Made by a program: the position numbers and the translations under genes. Shown one piece after another: positions 62,719 to 64,000 of a DNA stretch of 64,000 nt (the stretch's first letter is position 1; the number at the start of each line of letters is the position of its first letter). Source of the DNA: Micromonospora sp. HK10 (GTDB taxonomy: Bacteria; Actinomycetota; Actinomycetes; Mycobacteriales; Micromonosporaceae); NCBI RefSeq assembly GCF_000982955.1, contig NZ_KQ058828.1, positions 62,001 through 126,000 on the forward strand. Direction: 5' to 3'. The notes under the pieces were generated by a model, which saw only the letters and a program-made list of their open reading frames with translations, made no database searches and had not been told where the DNA came from.

Positions 62719-64000
62719 TCAGCTGTTGCGGACGAGCCGCCACCGGTTGTCGGTGGTCCCGTTGTCCGAGTCCTGGACGGCGAAGGCCCCGTTGGCGGTG
62801 GAGTTGTTCTGGATGCCGAGCAGCTTGCCGCTGTTGACGTTGCGGATCTTGTAGGTCCCGTCGCCCTGGTCGAGCAGTGTCCACCGGTGGTCGGCGGTGC
62901 CGTTGTCGGCCCACTGCAGGATGGCGGCGTTGTCGACGGTGGACATGTTCTGCACGCCGAGCACCTTGCCGCTGTTGACGTTGCGGAACCGGACCGCGCC
63001 GCCATCGGTGATCATTTCCCAGTTGTGGTCGGCGGTGCCGTTGTCGACCCACTGCAGCGCCAGGCCGCCGTCGGCGGTGGACATGTTCTGCACGCCCAGC
63101 ACGAGGCCGCTGGCGACGTTGACGAGGCGGTAGGTGCCCCCGCCGGGCCCCTGGCCGCCGACGGCCCAGTAGACGGTGTAGTTGAACCCTTGCGCGTCAT
63201 AGAACGGGCCGAGGTTGACCGACGAGCCGTTCGCCGTGGCGGTGAAGGCGAGCGCGCTGCTGGAGGTACGGGTCACCGATGACGTGGTCAGCGACGGGAG
63301 TGACGAGAGCGTGTTGTTGCCGTAGTTGCCGGACAGGACCACCGGACCGTAGGTGACCGCGACGACGTTCGGATTGTCATTGGCGGCCTTGAGCGCCACC
63401 TGCATGGGCAGGCGGACCGTCACCGTGTCGCCGGATGCCCACGACCGGGTGATGGTGGCGTAGCCGCCGGGCGTTGCGGTGACGCTCTGGACGACGCCGT
63501 TGACGCTGATCGTGGCGCCGTTGGCCCAGGAAGGGATGCGGATGCGGATCGACCACGAGCCACTCACGGCACCGGTGATCTGCAGGGTGCTGGTGTCGCT
63601 CACCGGATACGAGGTGGTCTGGGTGACCGTGATCCCGCGTTGGCTCCAGTTCAGCACCGAGGGCATGAACAGGTTCACCGTCAGCGTGGTGCCGTTGTAG
63701 AAGTAGATCGAGTCCATCAGCTTCGTGTTGATCTCGATGCCCGTGCCCTGACAGCACCAGAAGCTGTTGTAGTCCGTACTCCAGGTGCCGCCGCCCCACG
63801 CGGGGCCCACACCGCGCCGGCCGCCGGGTCGTAGCGGCGTGAAGTAGGTGATGTGCCCGTGGGGGTCGGCGGGGTTCTGCGCGCCGATGATGTGGTTGAG
63901 CAGCGCCCGTTCGTAGAAATCGAAGTATCCGGCGTTGTCGGGGTTGAGCAGCCACAACTCTCGGGTCAGCTTGAGCATGTTGTAGGAGTTGCAGTGCTCG
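62719..64000 (-). CDS. GH127-type beta-L-arabinofuranosidase with ricin-like domain (truncated)
   Basis: The C-terminal about 427 residues of a larger secreted enzyme; the N-terminus lies beyond the right edge. At the very edge it reads EHCNSYNMLKLTR, and further on SFWCCQGTGIE. In the characterised GH127 enzyme HypBA1 the Glu and Cys of E-x-C and the CC pair bind zinc, with one Cys as nucleophile, and all four residues are present here. A beta-sandwich follows, then three ricin-like repeats (ALQWVDNGTADHNWEM, ILQWADNGTADHRWTL, DSDNGTTDNRWRL). An in-frame ATG at 63978 is internal to the conserved domain and is not a start. Likely trims beta-L-arabinofuranose from plant glycoproteins or arabinans. 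Confidence 0.88.
   Translation of the reverse strand, partial: EHCNSYNMLKLTRELWLLNPDNAGYFDFYERALLNHIIGAQNPADPHGHITYFTPLRPGGRRGVGPAWGGGTWSTDYNSFWCCQGTGIEINTKLMDSIYFYNGTTLTVNLFMPSVLNWSQRGITVTQTTSYPVSDTSTLQITGAVSGSWSIRIRIPSWANGATISVNGVVQSVTATPGGYATITRSWASGDTVTVRLPMQVALKAANDNPNVVAVTYGPVVLSGNYGNNTLSSLPSLTTSSVTRTSSSALAFTATANGSSVNLGPFYDAQGFNYTVYWAVGGQGPGGGTYRLVNVASGLVLGVQNMSTADGGLALQWVDNGTADHNWEMITDGGAVRFRNVNSGKVLGVQNMSTVDNAAILQWADNGTADHRWTLLDQGDGTYKIRNVNSGKLLGIQNNSTANGAFAVQDSDNGTTDNRWRLVRNS

Noticed and set aside
58100..62719. The acyl-CoA oxidase as part of the glycosidase regulon
   Set aside because: It is on the opposite strand, has its own terminator, and shows no copy of the palindrome next to its own promoter; the 22-bp site is nearly 480 bases from its start.

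Overview
The window is high-GC DNA (roughly 70%) with dense, often overlapping genes, GTG/TTG starts, SARP/AfsR regulators, twin-arginine and ricin-tailed secreted glycosidases, and an NRPS/PKS locus. This points to a filamentous actinomycete, plausibly Micromonosporaceae or a relative. The lineage is inferred from style and gene content; no rRNA or other marker gene is present, and I saw no tRNA, IS element or CRISPR array.

Region A (1-8751, minus strand) is the upstream end of a hybrid NRPS/PKS cluster that runs off the left edge. Transcription goes ABC ATPase, ABC-2 permease, type II thioesterase, C-A-PCP NRPS module (glycine-like code), second type II thioesterase, free carrier protein, then a KS-AT type I PKS. 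The genes overlap or abut as in an operon. Both thioesterases have Cys instead of Ser at the nucleophile elbow.

Region B (8899-16372) is a mixed accessory stretch: an alpha/beta hydrolase followed by a small, apparently frameshifted ORF; a DUF4396 membrane protein; an SDR and a TetR regulator diverging across a 40-bp symmetric operator; a GlxA-type AraC regulator; a cyanamide-hydratase-like HD protein; an MDR oxidoreductase; and a SUKH/SMI1-like protein.

Region C (16421-38299) holds three very large secreted or surface proteins on the minus strand: two paralogous Rhs/YD-repeat proteins of about 2050 and 1940 residues with unrelated C-terminal tails, then a LamG x4 - ricin - P domain - PPC protein whose start overlaps the end of the second Rhs gene. 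Upstream, a short SARP regulator and a 932-residue AfsR-like regulator are divergently transcribed. A SUKH-like gene converges on the downstream end. I consider this the most likely undescribed multi-gene system here.

Region D (38334-55445) is a sugar and sugar-acid catabolic island. It has a MalFG-type ABC importer with an unusual enolase-superfamily enzyme under a GntR/FCD regulator. It also has an eight-gene operon: L-fuconate dehydratase, ribose-type ABC importer, lactonase, mutarotase, FAH-family hydrolase and SDR. Divergent from this is a second GntR/FCD regulator with a zinc dehydrogenase, a KduD-like SDR and an L-fucose-dehydrogenase-like aldo/keto reductase. Together these can encode every step of the non-phosphorylated L-fucose route to pyruvate and lactate.

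Region E (55504-64000) supplies secreted enzymes that fit that pathway: a GH59 galactosidase with ricin domain, a GH29 alpha-L-fucosidase with ricin-like domain preceded by a perfect 22-bp LacI-type palindrome, and a GH127-type beta-L-arabinofuranosidase cut by the right edge. An acyl-CoA oxidase lies between them. Between the GH29 and GH59 genes is a frameshifted remnant of a ricin-type repeat. The overall picture is extracellular trimming of fucosylated, galactose/arabinose-containing glycans, import, and oxidation of the fucose released.
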